Of a stretch of DNA of 64,000 bases, positions 43,495 to 52,165 are shown piece after piece. The notes beneath the pieces were generated by a model. That model was not told where the DNA came from, did not search any database, and was given only the letters and a program-made list of their open reading frames with translations. This stretch comes from Bacteriovoracaceae bacterium UBA6153 (GTDB lineage: Bacteria > Bdellovibrionota > Bacteriovoracia > Bacteriovoracales > Bacteriovoracaceae), in the NCBI GenBank assembly GCA_002428265.1, contig DIUR01000023.1:186001-250000 (forward strand), written 5' to 3'. The translations under genes and the position numbers were made by a program. Positions within the stretch are counted from its first letter, which is position 1, and the number at the start of each line of letters is the position of its first letter.

Positions 43495-44517
43495 CTATTT
43501 TTCAAGAGGTTTCAGAGCTTCATTTTTAAGTTCAAAAAGAGTGAAAGCTTCTTTTTTCAAAACGTAAACGACTGGGGCATGGTTTTCAATGACGATGAAC
43601 TGGGGCTCATCACTTGCTGGAGTATCAGAGATATTCTTTTTTAAATCGCTGATGAGATAGGTTAGTGTTTCGTTTTCACCCATTTCTATTTTGAGAGTGT
43701 ATTCAGGAGGAGAAACCATTCCTTGAGTTTGTTTCTTTTGGGCATCTGTCATTTGATCCATAACAAATGTGCTTTTTACAATGGTGAAATCATCCAGCAT
43801 CTCTTCAAGCTTTTTTGCATCTAAAGATTTTTCTTCTGACGTTACCCAGACTCCTGCTTTTTTGAAAACTGCAAACTGTGGTGTCGAAGAGTTCTTTTTA
43901 AAGATTTTAAAACTGCTGATTGTTGCAAAGTTAATATCGAAGACGTTTGATTCAATTAAATCGTGCAGAGTCGTATTTTCTAGCGATACAGAGGGGGCTT
44001 CAACGTGAAAGACACCCTCTCTTCCAGAGATTTTCATATAGGTCGAGTTATCAATTGTATTCATAATACCGACACTCAGGACAATACTTGTCCCTGATTC
44101 ATCGGCAAGAGTTAGGATGGCCGTTGGTTTATCCAGAGAAAAGTTTGATCTGCTGGCAGCATCATCAGGAAGTAATTTTTTAGTTTTAATCGTGTTAAGT
44201 GAAGAAAAAAGCTTTTCTACAAAGGCTGAGCTGGTAGAGACGTCGCGTGGGCTAGTCATGTGCCATGTCGAAGAGGAATCAGTGCTTGATCTTGAAAAGA
44301 TAAACTCTCCTGATTTATTTTTGAGAGTCAGGTTGGTGATATTTTCCAGCTCTTTATTATTAAAGACCAGGCTTTGCTCTATAAATTCGTTGTGATTTTT
44401 TACCGGAGTCTTAAAGGCATTAGACAGTAAGGCAGTGGCCGCTACTAAAAATAAAAATGAAATAAGTACAAAGTTGGAAAACCATTTCTTTTTTTGGATA
44501 TTTTTAAGTGATGACAT
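43495..44517 (-). CDS. DUF4340-domain membrane-anchored protein
   Basis: A 340-residue protein with one N-terminal membrane helix (about 13-33) and a large extracytoplasmic part. It carries a repeat of the DUF4340 pattern: an ITNLTLKNKSGEFIFSR strand pair, then WHMTSP, then the LFSSLNTIKTKKLL helix, repeated in weaker form after residue 200. The family often accompanies ABC-type gliding or auxiliary transport genes, which are not seen here. It follows the PilZ-like gene by 5 bases and is likely co-transcribed. Confidence 0.75.
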   Translation of the reverse strand: MSSLKNIQKKKWFSNFVLISFLFLVAATALLSNAFKTPVKNHNEFIEQSLVFNNKELENITNLTLKNKSGEFIFSRSSTDSSSTWHMTSPRDVSTSSAFVEKLFSSLNTIKTKKLLPDDAASRSNFSLDKPTAILTLADESGTSIVLSVGIMNTIDNSTYMKISGREGVFHVEAPSVSLENTTLHDLIESNVFDINFATISSFKIFKKNSSTPQFAVFKKAGVWVTSEEKSLDAKKLEEMLDDFTIVKSTFVMDQMTDAQKKQTQGMVSPPEYTLKIEMGENETLTYLISDLKKNISDTPASDEPQFIVIENHAPVVYVLKKEAFTLFELKNEALKPLEK

Positions 44518-44522
44518 TGAGA

Positions 44523-45299
44523 TTACAGCCCCAGATCGTCTAGTTCGCCAAAGTCACCTTCGTCAGAGTCTGATTCAGCAACTTCTGGTTTTTTGATAAC
44601 TTTTGTAACATCCGGCTCGATTGACTGAATAAACTGCCTTAGAAGTGCGCGCTCTCCTTCCTTTAAGAAGTTAAACTTGATGAGCATTCTATGAGTGTAG
44701 TTATTTTGGCTGATGATTCTACTTTTGATATTGAATGGGCGACAGTAGATAACGTCAGCATTCACGATAAAAGTTTTTGGGATACAAAATTGGATAACGA
44801 TAGACTGACCTTCGGTAAAGGCCTTGTTGGAAAAGAAAAACATCTTATCCATAGAGATTTCAGAAAGAATTGTCTTTCCTTTAAAAATCTTATCTTCAGA
44901 AATATTTGGTGGCTCAACTTGAATGCGGATAAGGTTAGCTTCAGCGTTTTCAGTAGGAGCAGGGGACATTGAGACAACATTTGCAGTTTCTTCTTCTGGT
45001 GGCGCTTCAGTCGCTTCTGCTGCTTCTTCGTTTTCAATAGCGGCCATGGCACGTGCCATTTCATCTTCATCGTTAGAGAGAGCATCGCCAGATTTCAATT
45101 GAAGAACATTGTCGGGAGCTGCAGTCTTCTTAGTGTATTCGCCTCTGAGTTCCAGGACTTTTTCTTCTACTGATTCAGGTGCAATTTCACCAGCGTCTAC
45201 TTTTTCTTGTATACGTGTTTCGATCTCGTCTCTAAGAGACCAGATTTTAAGAGAGATTTTTTTAATTAGAACAGGATCTGATGAGCTGTTGTGTATCAT
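44523..45299 (-). CDS. PilZ-like protein with acidic linker
   Basis: A 258-residue cytoplasmic protein. The first 50 residues are helical. An Ala/Glu-rich acidic linker (about 70-115) follows, then a beta domain (about 125-235) with GKTILSEISMDKMFFFS, TFIVNADVIYCR and YTHRMLIKFNFLKEGERALLRQFI. This sequence order is like PilZ-fold domains, including the final helix, but lacks the RxxxR c-di-GMP motif. The C-terminus is acidic. It is the first gene of a pair with the DUF4340 gene. Confidence 0.6.
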   Translation of the reverse strand: MIHNSSSDPVLIKKISLKIWSLRDEIETRIQEKVDAGEIAPESVEEKVLELRGEYTKKTAAPDNVLQLKSGDALSNDEDEMARAMAAIENEEAAEATEAPPEEETANVVSMSPAPTENAEANLIRIQVEPPNISEDKIFKGKTILSEISMDKMFFFSNKAFTEGQSIVIQFCIPKTFIVNADVIYCRPFNIKSRIISQNNYTHRMLIKFNFLKEGERALLRQFIQSIEPDVTKVIKKPEVAESDSDEGDFGELDDLGL

Positions 45300-45497
45300 A
45301 TAGGTGAATTATCGCATTTCTATTTAAAAAAGATAGACCGGGTATTTTCGGAAAAATATTCCACGACAATAAAACTCTGTGCATTTTGGCACCACCGATT
45401 AAGCTTATTTATAGATCACATTATTTTTCTGTTAAGACTGATTCAATTGATCAGACTTTTTGAATGCGATTCTATTTGGCTCCAAGGAGGGAGAATT

Positions 45498-47195
45498 ATG
45501 AAGAAGATGCTATTAGGGCTAACGACTGCTGCAATGGCCACGGGACTATGTGCGACTGAAGCACCACACGTTCCAGGTGAGATTGTTGTAAAGTTTAAAG
45601 CAGGAAGAGAGAAGAATTTTAAAACTAACAAAGCTCTGTCGGCATTAGGAGTTCAGGATCAAAGAGAAATTAAACTCTCTTATGATAAACTAGCAGTCCT
45701 TAAAGTGGGTAATGAGAAATCATTAACGTCGGTTATCGCTGCTCTAAAAAATAATCCAGATATTGAGTTCGCTGAACCAAATTATATTTATTCAGTTAAC
45801 CCTATTAAAGGAGATAAGTCTGCTTCTCTAAAGAAGCTTCTTAAATCTCCATTCACAGATTTTACGGCAAGCACTCCAGACGATCCTGATTTCGGAAAAC
45901 TTTGGGGACTAAGAAACACAGGTTCTAACGAGCCAAAAGGTTCAGTTGGAGTAGAAGGTAACGATGTTAATGCTCTAAAGGCATGGGATATCACAACTGG
46001 ATCTCGCGCAGTAAAAATCGCTGTTATCGATACAGGTGTTGATTACAATCATCCTGACCTTAAAGGTAATATGTGGGTTAACCCAGGTGAAATCGCTGGA
46101 AATGGAATTGATGATGATAAAAACGGATACGTAGATGATGTTTACGGATACGATTTTGCTAATAATGATTCAAACCCAATGGACGGAAACGGACACGGTA
46201 CACATTGTTCAGGAACAATCGGTGCTACTCACAACAATAGAATCGGCGTAGCGGGAGTTATGTCAGATGTTTCTATCGTTGCAGTAAAATTCTTAGGTGA
46301 CGACGGATCGGGTTCACTTGAAGCTGCGATTAAAGCAATCGATTATGCGACAACATTAAACGTAGATTTAATGTCGAACTCATGGGGCGGGGGCGGACGC
46401 TCAGAAGCTCTTCTTGAAGCAATTAAGAGAGCAAGTGATAAAGGGATCATCTTCACAGCTGCAGCTGGTAACAGCTCATCTAACAATGATGCAAGTCCAT
46501 CGTACCCAGCTTCTTATGAAACTCCAAACATGGTTTCAGTTGCTGCAACAACTGCACAAAATGGTTTAGCGTCATTCTCTTCTTATGGAAGAAACTCAGT
46601 TCATATCGGAGCTCCAGGGCACAACATCCTTTCAACTGTTAATGGTGGAGCGTATGACGTTTACTCTGGAACATCGATGGCCACTCCACACGTTTCAGGA
46701 GTTCTTGGACTTCTATTAGCGAAAGAAGGAAGAATGTCTCACGCGGCCTTGAGAGAGCGTTTAACAATGACTGGTGTTCCGGTTGCTGGTCTTCGTGGAA
46801 AAACGACAACCGCTTCTAGAATCGATGCATACAATCTTTTAACTGATACAAGACCAGAGCGTACAGGCCCTAAAAACGATGCTTGGGTTAAGAAGTCACT
46901 TGATTCTGCACTTGAATCAGATCACCCTTATGTTGATAATGCCAACACGACAAAGACGATCACTGTTAAAGGTGCAAAGTACTTAAGAGTGAAAGTAGCA
47001 AAGTTTGATCTTGAGCAAGGATACGACTACGTTCGTATTGCTGATGGTGCAGGAACAACAATCGAGAAAGTAACAGGTGCAGGAACTAACTACACGACTG
47101 ACTATATCGAAGGTGACACTGTTGTAATCAACTTTGTTTCTGATAGATCAATGACTAAATGGGGATATTTAATTCAAGAAATTGAAGTTCAATAA
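45498..47195 (+). CDS. secreted subtilisin-like serine protease (S8)
   Basis: This 565-residue preproprotease has a signal peptide (MKKMLLGLTTAAMATG...), an I9-like propeptide (about 25-100) and an S8 catalytic domain. The triad is D178 (VIDTGVDYNHP), H233 (GHGTHCSG) and S393 (GTSMATPHVSG). The C-terminal 90 residues form a beta domain with YDYVRIADG...VVINFVSDRS, resembling CUB-type domains. The ATG at 45498 is supported by AAGGAGGGAG; the 69 residues upstream in frame are not signal-like. It probably acts outside the cell on proteins, consistent with a predatory lifestyle. A strong terminator follows. Confidence 0.95.
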   Translation: MKKMLLGLTTAAMATGLCATEAPHVPGEIVVKFKAGREKNFKTNKALSALGVQDQREIKLSYDKLAVLKVGNEKSLTSVIAALKNNPDIEFAEPNYIYSVNPIKGDKSASLKKLLKSPFTDFTASTPDDPDFGKLWGLRNTGSNEPKGSVGVEGNDVNALKAWDITTGSRAVKIAVIDTGVDYNHPDLKGNMWVNPGEIAGNGIDDDKNGYVDDVYGYDFANNDSNPMDGNGHGTHCSGTIGATHNNRIGVAGVMSDVSIVAVKFLGDDGSGSLEAAIKAIDYATTLNVDLMSNSWGGGGRSEALLEAIKRASDKGIIFTAAAGNSSSNNDASPSYPASYETPNMVSVAATTAQNGLASFSSYGRNSVHIGAPGHNILSTVNGGAYDVYSGTSMATPHVSGVLGLLLAKEGRMSHAALRERLTMTGVPVAGLRGKTTTASRIDAYNLLTDTRPERTGPKNDAWVKKSLDSALESDHPYVDNANTTKTITVKGAKYLRVKVAKFDLEQGYDYVRIADGAGTTIEKVTGAGTNYTTDYIEGDTVVINFVSDRSMTKWGYLIQEIEVQ

Positions 47196-47197
47196 AT

Positions 47198-48586
47198 TTA
47201 ATAAGTAGTCGGCCCGTCCTCTGTGACGGGCCTTTTTTTTGATATTAAAGTTAAAATAAACTGAGTATTAGGACAGGCTTCATTATAACTTAGGCTTCCG
47301 CCGTGCTCTTTCATAATTTTTTTAGAGATACTGAGTCCCAGACCCGTGCCTTCAGCTGAGCCTTTCGTCGAATAAAATGGATCAAATATATTAGCCACAT
47401 GAAGACTGTCTATACCAGATCCACTATCTGTCACAATGATCTGCACATTATTTTCAAAAACTTCTGTTTTGATTTTTATCCATGGATTTGCTGAGTCCTT
47501 GATAGCATCAATTGAATTGTTTATTAGATTAGTGAGTACCTGGACAATCTGGACTCTTCTGACTGCTATGATGACATCAGAATGTGATTCATCAATAGTG
47601 AACTCAATCTGTGAACTCGCTATTTTTTGACTTATAAGATCTTTGACTTCCTCAAAAAGAAGGGAGATTTCTAAAGGTTCAAAAATATCATTTTCTCCAC
47701 TCTTAGACATTGTCTTGAAGCTCTTGATGATATCCTGAATACGTTTAGAGTTACGTTTAATAATATCGATATTTTTTATAAGCTTTTCATTGATATTAGG
47801 TACGCTATTTATTTCATTGGATAAAATTCTTAAACGGCCATCAATGACCATTAGGGGAGAGTTAATTTCATGGGCGAGTTCAGCGCTCATCATTCCCAGA
47901 GTAGAGAGCCTCGTTTGTAAAACGAGTCTTTCATGTTGGTGATTAATTTTTTTATTAAGTCTGTATTTGATAATGGTGAAATAAACAAACACGATCTGAA
48001 TAAGAAGGAAGCATATAGTGAGACCATAGAAAAAATAGAGGTTAGTTTGTTTAACTTCTGAGTAAGCATGAAGTTTGATCGACTCTTTTGCCCAAAGAGT
48101 ACTTTCTTCAGTATACATTAAGGCCACGAGTTCTTCAGCAGACCTGGAAATTTTTAAGAGCAGCTCAGTATCCTCTAAAACATTTTCCTTAGCAAAAACC
48201 TCTTCGAATAAAACTTTTAAATTTTTAAAATCTTTCTCGAAATCCAATGACGGCCTGATTGATTTACCTATCGTTTGTTCAGAAAGAAGAATGTGGTAGT
48301 TAGAGATCGCTCCCAACATTTGATCTTCGGCATTGTTGATGAGCTCAGGGTTTTTTTCCTGAATGGCCATAAGGATTTCATTTCTAGAGTTATTGAGTCC
48401 ATTGATAGATTTCAAAATAAGGCGCGATTGGAAATGGTTTTTGAAAGTATCGTCTTGAATGGCTGCGTTGTCGTTAGTACTTCGAAAACTCAAAGAGATA
48501 ACAATGACAAAAAGTATTGTCATGAGAAGGTTTACAAAAATGTCCGTAATGACTGAACTACGGTTCCATTCTTTGAAGCTGAACAT
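47198..48586 (-). CDS. sensor histidine kinase
   Basis: This 462-residue membrane kinase has a first helix (about 15-35), an all-helical sensor region and a second helix (about 185-205). A short cytoplasmic coil leads to HisKA with ELAHEINSPL and HATPase_c with NLINNSIDAI, DSGSGID and GTGLGLSISKK. The start at 48586 forms TAATG with the stop of the upstream secreted protein; an upstream in-frame start at 48625 lies inside that gene. The last residues (about KKRPVTEDGP) are encoded by the terminator of the facing gene. No response regulator is next to it. Confidence 0.88.
   Translation of the reverse strand: MFSFKEWNRSSVITDIFVNLLMTILFVIVISLSFRSTNDNAAIQDDTFKNHFQSRLILKSINGLNNSRNEILMAIQEKNPELINNAEDQMLGAISNYHILLSEQTIGKSIRPSLDFEKDFKNLKVLFEEVFAKENVLEDTELLLKISRSAEELVALMYTEESTLWAKESIKLHAYSEVKQTNLYFFYGLTICFLLIQIVFVYFTIIKYRLNKKINHQHERLVLQTRLSTLGMMSAELAHEINSPLMVIDGRLRILSNEINSVPNINEKLIKNIDIIKRNSKRIQDIIKSFKTMSKSGENDIFEPLEISLLFEEVKDLISQKIASSQIEFTIDESHSDVIIAVRRVQIVQVLTNLINNSIDAIKDSANPWIKIKTEVFENNVQIIVTDSGSGIDSLHVANIFDPFYSTKGSAEGTGLGLSISKKIMKEHGGSLSYNEACPNTQFILTLISKKRPVTEDGPTTY
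47211..47240 (+). terminator. terminator of the subtilisin gene
   Basis: GGCCCGTC and GACGGGCC form a perfect 8-bp stem with a six-base loop followed by eight T residues. It overlaps the last codons of the convergent histidine kinase gene. Confidence 0.93.
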
Positions 48587-49080
48587 TATTTTATAAACTC
48601 TATGGTCTTCACTTGCCACACCCAATAGACACCAAGCTGAAGTAACAAGTCTCTATTGATGACTCCTTTAAAAGGAGCGATGATGCGTGCTGGTCCCATA
48701 CGATCAACCGTTAAAAATCCAGCTTTATCTTTATAGCTCATAAAAAGATTAGACTTATCAATGTCCTGTTTTGGAATGTCGACTTTGTACCCGTCGATAG
48801 CAGTTACACGAACGGATTTATAAGCAGGAGGAGCATAGAGGTTTAGAAAGTCTTTCATGTAGAAACCATAAAAGGTCGTAAGAATATCTTTGTTATACGG
48901 ATCGTGAATGGTGATCTGGTCTTGCTTTTTATAAGCTTCAAGATCCTTTATCGTAAGAGCGACAGGAGAAGAATGAGTTCCGCCGGTGATAGAAATTTTT
49001 TGTCTTGGATATGAGACCTTTGCCCACACAGACGAATAAATTAGGTTACAGCAAACTAAAGCAAGTAGTAGATGTCTCAC
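48586..49080 (-). CDS. periplasmic protein with molybdopterin-oxidoreductase-like fold
   Basis: A 164-residue protein with a signal peptide (to about residue 20). Its core, VRVTAIDGYKVDIPKQDI, LFMSYKD, GPARIIAPFKG and VYWVWQVKTIEFIK, follows the pattern of small relatives of the molybdopterin-binding domain of sulfite-oxidase-type enzymes. It lacks the usual cofactor-ligand Cys. The TAATG overlap with the kinase gene means the two are made together, so it probably acts as a periplasmic sensor partner. A cofactor is not predicted from sequence. Confidence 0.65.
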   Translation of the reverse strand: MRHLLLALVCCNLIYSSVWAKVSYPRQKISITGGTHSSPVALTIKDLEAYKKQDQITIHDPYNKDILTTFYGFYMKDFLNLYAPPAYKSVRVTAIDGYKVDIPKQDIDKSNLFMSYKDKAGFLTVDRMGPARIIAPFKGVINRDLLLQLGVYWVWQVKTIEFIK

Positions 49081-49112
49081 AAGTCCTCCACAAATATACT
49101 TTAATATGCCAA

Positions 49113-49146
49113 AAAAAAAGGCTTCCGTCTCGGGAAGCCTTTTTTT
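49113..49146 (-). terminator. terminator of rpmB
   Basis: GGCTTCC (49120-49126) and GGAAGCC (49133-49139) flanked by A and T runs form an extended stem. On the minus strand it ends in at least seven T residues. Confidence 0.92.
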
Positions 49147-49169
49147 ATTTCAATTAAATTTGTTTTTTC

Positions 49170-49403
49170 TTATTCAAACATGTGAGCGTTTTTCTTTACG
49201 TACTTAGTGATTGATCCAACTTTATCTAAAGTTCTGATTGCACTAGCTGAAAGTCTTAGACGAACAACTGAGTTTGTCTCAGGATCGAAAACTTTTTTAG
49301 TATGTAGATTAACTTGCTTCTTCGTTTTTGTTTTGTTGTTAGCGTGAGAAACCTTGTTGGCAACTAGTCTTCTCTTTCCTGTTAAATCACATGTGCGTGC
49401 CAT
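49170..49403 (-). CDS. rpmB: 50S ribosomal protein bL28
   Basis: A 77-residue basic protein starting MARTCDLTGKR and containing NKVSHANNKTKTKKQVNLH and VRLRLSASAIRTLDKVG, the bL28 signature. Only one Cys is present, so it is the zinc-free type. It is monocistronic and followed by a strong terminator. Confidence 0.96.
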   Translation of the reverse strand: MARTCDLTGKRRLVANKVSHANNKTKTKKQVNLHTKKVFDPETNSVVRLRLSASAIRTLDKVGSITKYVKKNAHMFE

Positions 49404-49536
49404 AAAAAATCCTTATAAAGATAATAGTTAATTAATTAAATTCTTAAAAAGAAACACGAGATTAACTCAATAGGGGCAATATGACAAGGGACTTTCGTAG
49501 GCCATTTTGCTGACTGGCCGCATTGTCGGAGGAGAG

Positions 49537-50007
49537 CTATGAACACCATCCAGCAATGACTATCCTTTTGCCTGTCGTAACCGCGCTGACCATGTGCTCA
49601 AATCCATAAATCCCAGTCTTGAAAATGAGCATTTGTCCCATGGGTCTAGTGGTGAGACTCACTCCCGAAGATTCACCTTTTTTCCTAAATCTTAGCTCTC
49701 CGCCAGCGACACTTAGGTGATCCGTTGTCAGAGAAAGGGAAAATCCCAGGATTCTCGAGCCGTCATCGTGCCAGATTCCGTCTTCGTCGTCAGGGGCACT
49801 TCTGATGGCAATAATGTGCTCGATACTATCAAAGTCGAGGACTTCTTTTAAAAATTCGTTTAAAAGGCCGCCGGTGGCCTCTGCTTTTAAGAAGTATTGG
49901 TCGATCGAGCGCCAATCTTCCTTCGAGAGCATTTCTACAACAGTGGCAGGCAAAGGATATGTCACTTCGATGATGCCTTCTTGCTCTAATTTTTTATTGT
50001 GAATCAT
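49537..50007 (-). CDS. 2-oxoglutarate/Fe(II)-dependent oxygenase-like protein
   Basis: A 156-residue double-stranded beta-helix protein. The iron triad is visible as H80-x-D82 (WHDDGS) and H138 (FEHMVSAV), with R148 (GKRIVIAGW) positioned to bind 2-oxoglutarate and GGELRF between them. Family members hydroxylate proteins, nucleic acids or small molecules; AlkB-type repair is one option. The ATG at 50007 follows GGAAG; another in-frame ATG at 50025 would add six residues. Either start overlaps the radical-SAM gene, so it is the third gene of a coupled operon. Confidence 0.8.
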   Translation of the reverse strand: MIHNKKLEQEGIIEVTYPLPATVVEMLSKEDWRSIDQYFLKAEATGGLLNEFLKEVLDFDSIEHIIAIRSAPDDEDGIWHDDGSRILGFSLSLTTDHLSVAGGELRFRKKGESSGVSLTTRPMGQMLIFKTGIYGFEHMVSAVTTGKRIVIAGWCS

Positions 50008-51019
50008 CGTCTTCCATACATTCATAAATTAAAGCAGCATCAACTCCTTCTTCAATTAAAAGATTTTTTACTTTGCCTAAAACCCACATGCGAGTCGGTT
50101 TATTATAGCGAATTTTATTATCAAAACTTTTCACAAAATCATCAGCCAGAAAATCTGAATCCGGATAATTTTTTAAAACCTGATGATAAACATTTTTAGT
50201 AAATCTTACGACGCCAATTGAAATATATTTGATCGCTTCAGGAGGAAGAGCAAGCGCCAATTGATTAATGAGATCGCTATAAGACTCTTCAATTTTATCA
50301 TCATAAATAATCGGATCAAAGTGAATCCCGATAGGAAAGCCTAGTTCATGAAGCTCTCTGATGGCCGCGAGTCTTGCTTTCAGCCCTGGGGTTTTCAGAT
50401 CATTCGTTCTCGTTCTGTGATCAGGTGCCAGAGAAAAGCTCACGACAATATTTTCAGAAGGAGTGAGTTTCACTAATTCTTTAATATTGACGGACTTTGT
50501 TCTGAGTTCCAGATAAGCATTCGGAAGATTTTTAAAGAGATTAAAGTAATAAGGCAGCTCCCCTGTTAAGTGGGTAAGTGCTAACGAATCGCTGTATTCA
50601 CCAGCGTGAAACCAGATTTTCTCTCCGGGATTTGTAATGGCAAAATCATCAGCTAGTTTTTTTATTTCGGCCCCAATTTCATCATGATTTAAAAATAAGA
50701 CGATATCGGGAGATTGAAAATAACCTTGAAGGTAGCAGTAGTTACATTCGTAAATGCAGTTGTAAGCGTGAACGAAGTAGTAATGAGGCTCACCTGAGAG
50801 TCCATAAGCAGGAGGAGCTGGTTTTACCAGTTGTCCTTTTTTTTCACCGATAAATAAATTGAGATTGGTGCGTTTTTGCAGATATGGTTTTTTAACCCTG
50901 CCAAAAACATCTTCAACTTTTGTGATGTATTTAAATTCACTTGCTGGAAATCTTTCTTTTAACTCTATTACTTTTGGGTGAGCGGCGAGATGCTCTTCAA
51001 TAAAGATTTTTTCAAACAT
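49994..51019 (-). CDS. spore-photoproduct-lyase-like radical SAM protein
   Basis: This 341-residue protein aligns along its length with Bacillus SplB. The radical-SAM cluster cysteines are C88, C92 and C95 (CIYECNYCYLQ). Later matches are LRTKSVNIKELV, TPGLKARLAAIRELHELGFPIG, FDPIIYDD and ALPPEAIKYISIGVVRFT. The region FHAGEYSD aligns with FEASCTSD of SplB, so the hydrogen-donor Cys141 is E141 here. The fold and cluster are kept but the repair chemistry may differ. The start forms TAATG with the phosphorylase-like gene and has GGAGG inside that gene's end. Confidence 0.88.
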   Translation of the reverse strand: MFEKIFIEEHLAAHPKVIELKERFPASEFKYITKVEDVFGRVKKPYLQKRTNLNLFIGEKKGQLVKPAPPAYGLSGEPHYYFVHAYNCIYECNYCYLQGYFQSPDIVLFLNHDEIGAEIKKLADDFAITNPGEKIWFHAGEYSDSLALTHLTGELPYYFNLFKNLPNAYLELRTKSVNIKELVKLTPSENIVVSFSLAPDHRTRTNDLKTPGLKARLAAIRELHELGFPIGIHFDPIIYDDKIEESYSDLINQLALALPPEAIKYISIGVVRFTKNVYHQVLKNYPDSDFLADDFVKSFDNKIRYNKPTRMWVLGKVKNLLIEEGVDAALIYECMEDDDSQ

Positions 51020-52089
51020 TAATCCTCCAGTTTTCCGGAGAAAATATTTCTGATCTTTTGATAATTGAATTGCTCAAGGGCAAGAATCAAGCGTTTTTGA
51101 TCTTTGGTATTTCTAATTTGATAGTTCAGTTGAATATATTCTTGTTCTAATTCAGGATCAAATCCCACCATCGCACCACTGTCAGTCAGAGGGAGGATCG
51201 CTTCATTGATTTTTTCTTTAATCTTCGTGTTAAGAGGATTTAATTTTTCACTCAAAGTATTCAGTAAAATTTTACTCAGCTCTTTACTGGTAATATCAGG
51301 AGAGGATTCAAGAATAATGCTGTCTGTGAATTTTTTTATTTCCTCTTCGGTGAAAATCTTTTTCATCAATAGACCACGAAGTAGAGTGGTTAGTTTCCTC
51401 GTCTGTGAGGTTGTGAAATAAAGTTTTGGGTGAGCTAAAATAAAGTCTTCAGCACTGTTTGACTTTGGAGCATGTAAAACAACAGGCGCTGCTGTTTTTT
51501 GCGAGCTTTCAAATCTTATAAATTCATCAAAGAGTTTTTTAGACAAAAGCGGAGCTTCATCTTTAACCAACTGGCAAAAATCAGCGGAGTCACTTTCGTC
51601 AGAGACAAGCTTCAGTGATAAAAAATCCATTTTAAATAAATGGGCAGCACTGGCAATAGACCAAAGCTCTCTATCGACCAGATCAGCGAAATGCGAAAGA
51701 GTTTTTTTCTCTTCCAGAGTGGTTACTCTAGAGTAAGCCGTGATGCAGTCAATACTTGTATGATACTTAGTTGTGTAGGATTTAAACTCACATCTCTCAG
51801 CATTTTGAGCATAACTTGATCTGATCCATGCCAGGTCTCCAACTTTTAATTTAGGAGATAAACTTCCGGCAATTCCGATATTCACAACTGAGCTGATTTC
51901 ATCTTTAAAGCTAGAGAGCACAGCAACGGTTTTTTCGCTGGCCTCTTTAGGGCCTTCGCCGGTGATCAAAACAAAATAATCACGATTTTTAAACAGCCCG
52001 CTAAAATAGAAACTCACAGGAGTTAAATCCCATTGAGTGAAAAAGGCCTGGGCCTCTCCACGGTGAGCAAATATTAAAATCTTTACCAT
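51019..52089 (-). CDS. nucleoside-phosphorylase-fold protein with extra C-terminal domain
   Basis: The N-terminal 210 residues follow the purine/uridine phosphorylase and MTA/SAH nucleosidase fold: ITGEGPKEA, VVNIGIAGSLSPKLKVGDLAWI, and the late SLKLVSDESDSA with the catalytic-type Asp. About 140 further residues form a helical domain I do not recognise. It is the first gene of an operon in which all three genes overlap. The substrate could be a free or modified base or nucleoside; the neighbours suggest nucleic-acid damage or modification. Confidence 0.75.
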   Translation of the reverse strand: MVKILIFAHRGEAQAFFTQWDLTPVSFYFSGLFKNRDYFVLITGEGPKEASEKTVAVLSSFKDEISSVVNIGIAGSLSPKLKVGDLAWIRSSYAQNAERCEFKSYTTKYHTSIDCITAYSRVTTLEEKKTLSHFADLVDRELWSIASAAHLFKMDFLSLKLVSDESDSADFCQLVKDEAPLLSKKLFDEFIRFESSQKTAAPVVLHAPKSNSAEDFILAHPKLYFTTSQTRKLTTLLRGLLMKKIFTEEEIKKFTDSIILESSPDITSKELSKILLNTLSEKLNPLNTKIKEKINEAILPLTDSGAMVGFDPELEQEYIQLNYQIRNTKDQKRLILALEQFNYQKIRNIFSGKLED

Positions 52090-52165
52090 TAGCTGTGCCT
52101 ATACAGATTTAATTAAGAGGCCTATTAATACACATAATATAAAACCTTCACAAGGATATGTTCAA

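Noticed and set aside
44762..45085. 107-residue open frame inside the PilZ-like gene
   Set aside because: It is a frame-shifted shadow with low-complexity Lys/Leu/Gln composition caused by the Glu/Ala-rich linker.
45291..45497. In-frame extension of the subtilisin gene upstream of the chosen start
   Set aside because: The 69 extra residues lack signal-peptide character, while AAGGAGGGAG and a clean signal peptide mark the ATG at 45498.
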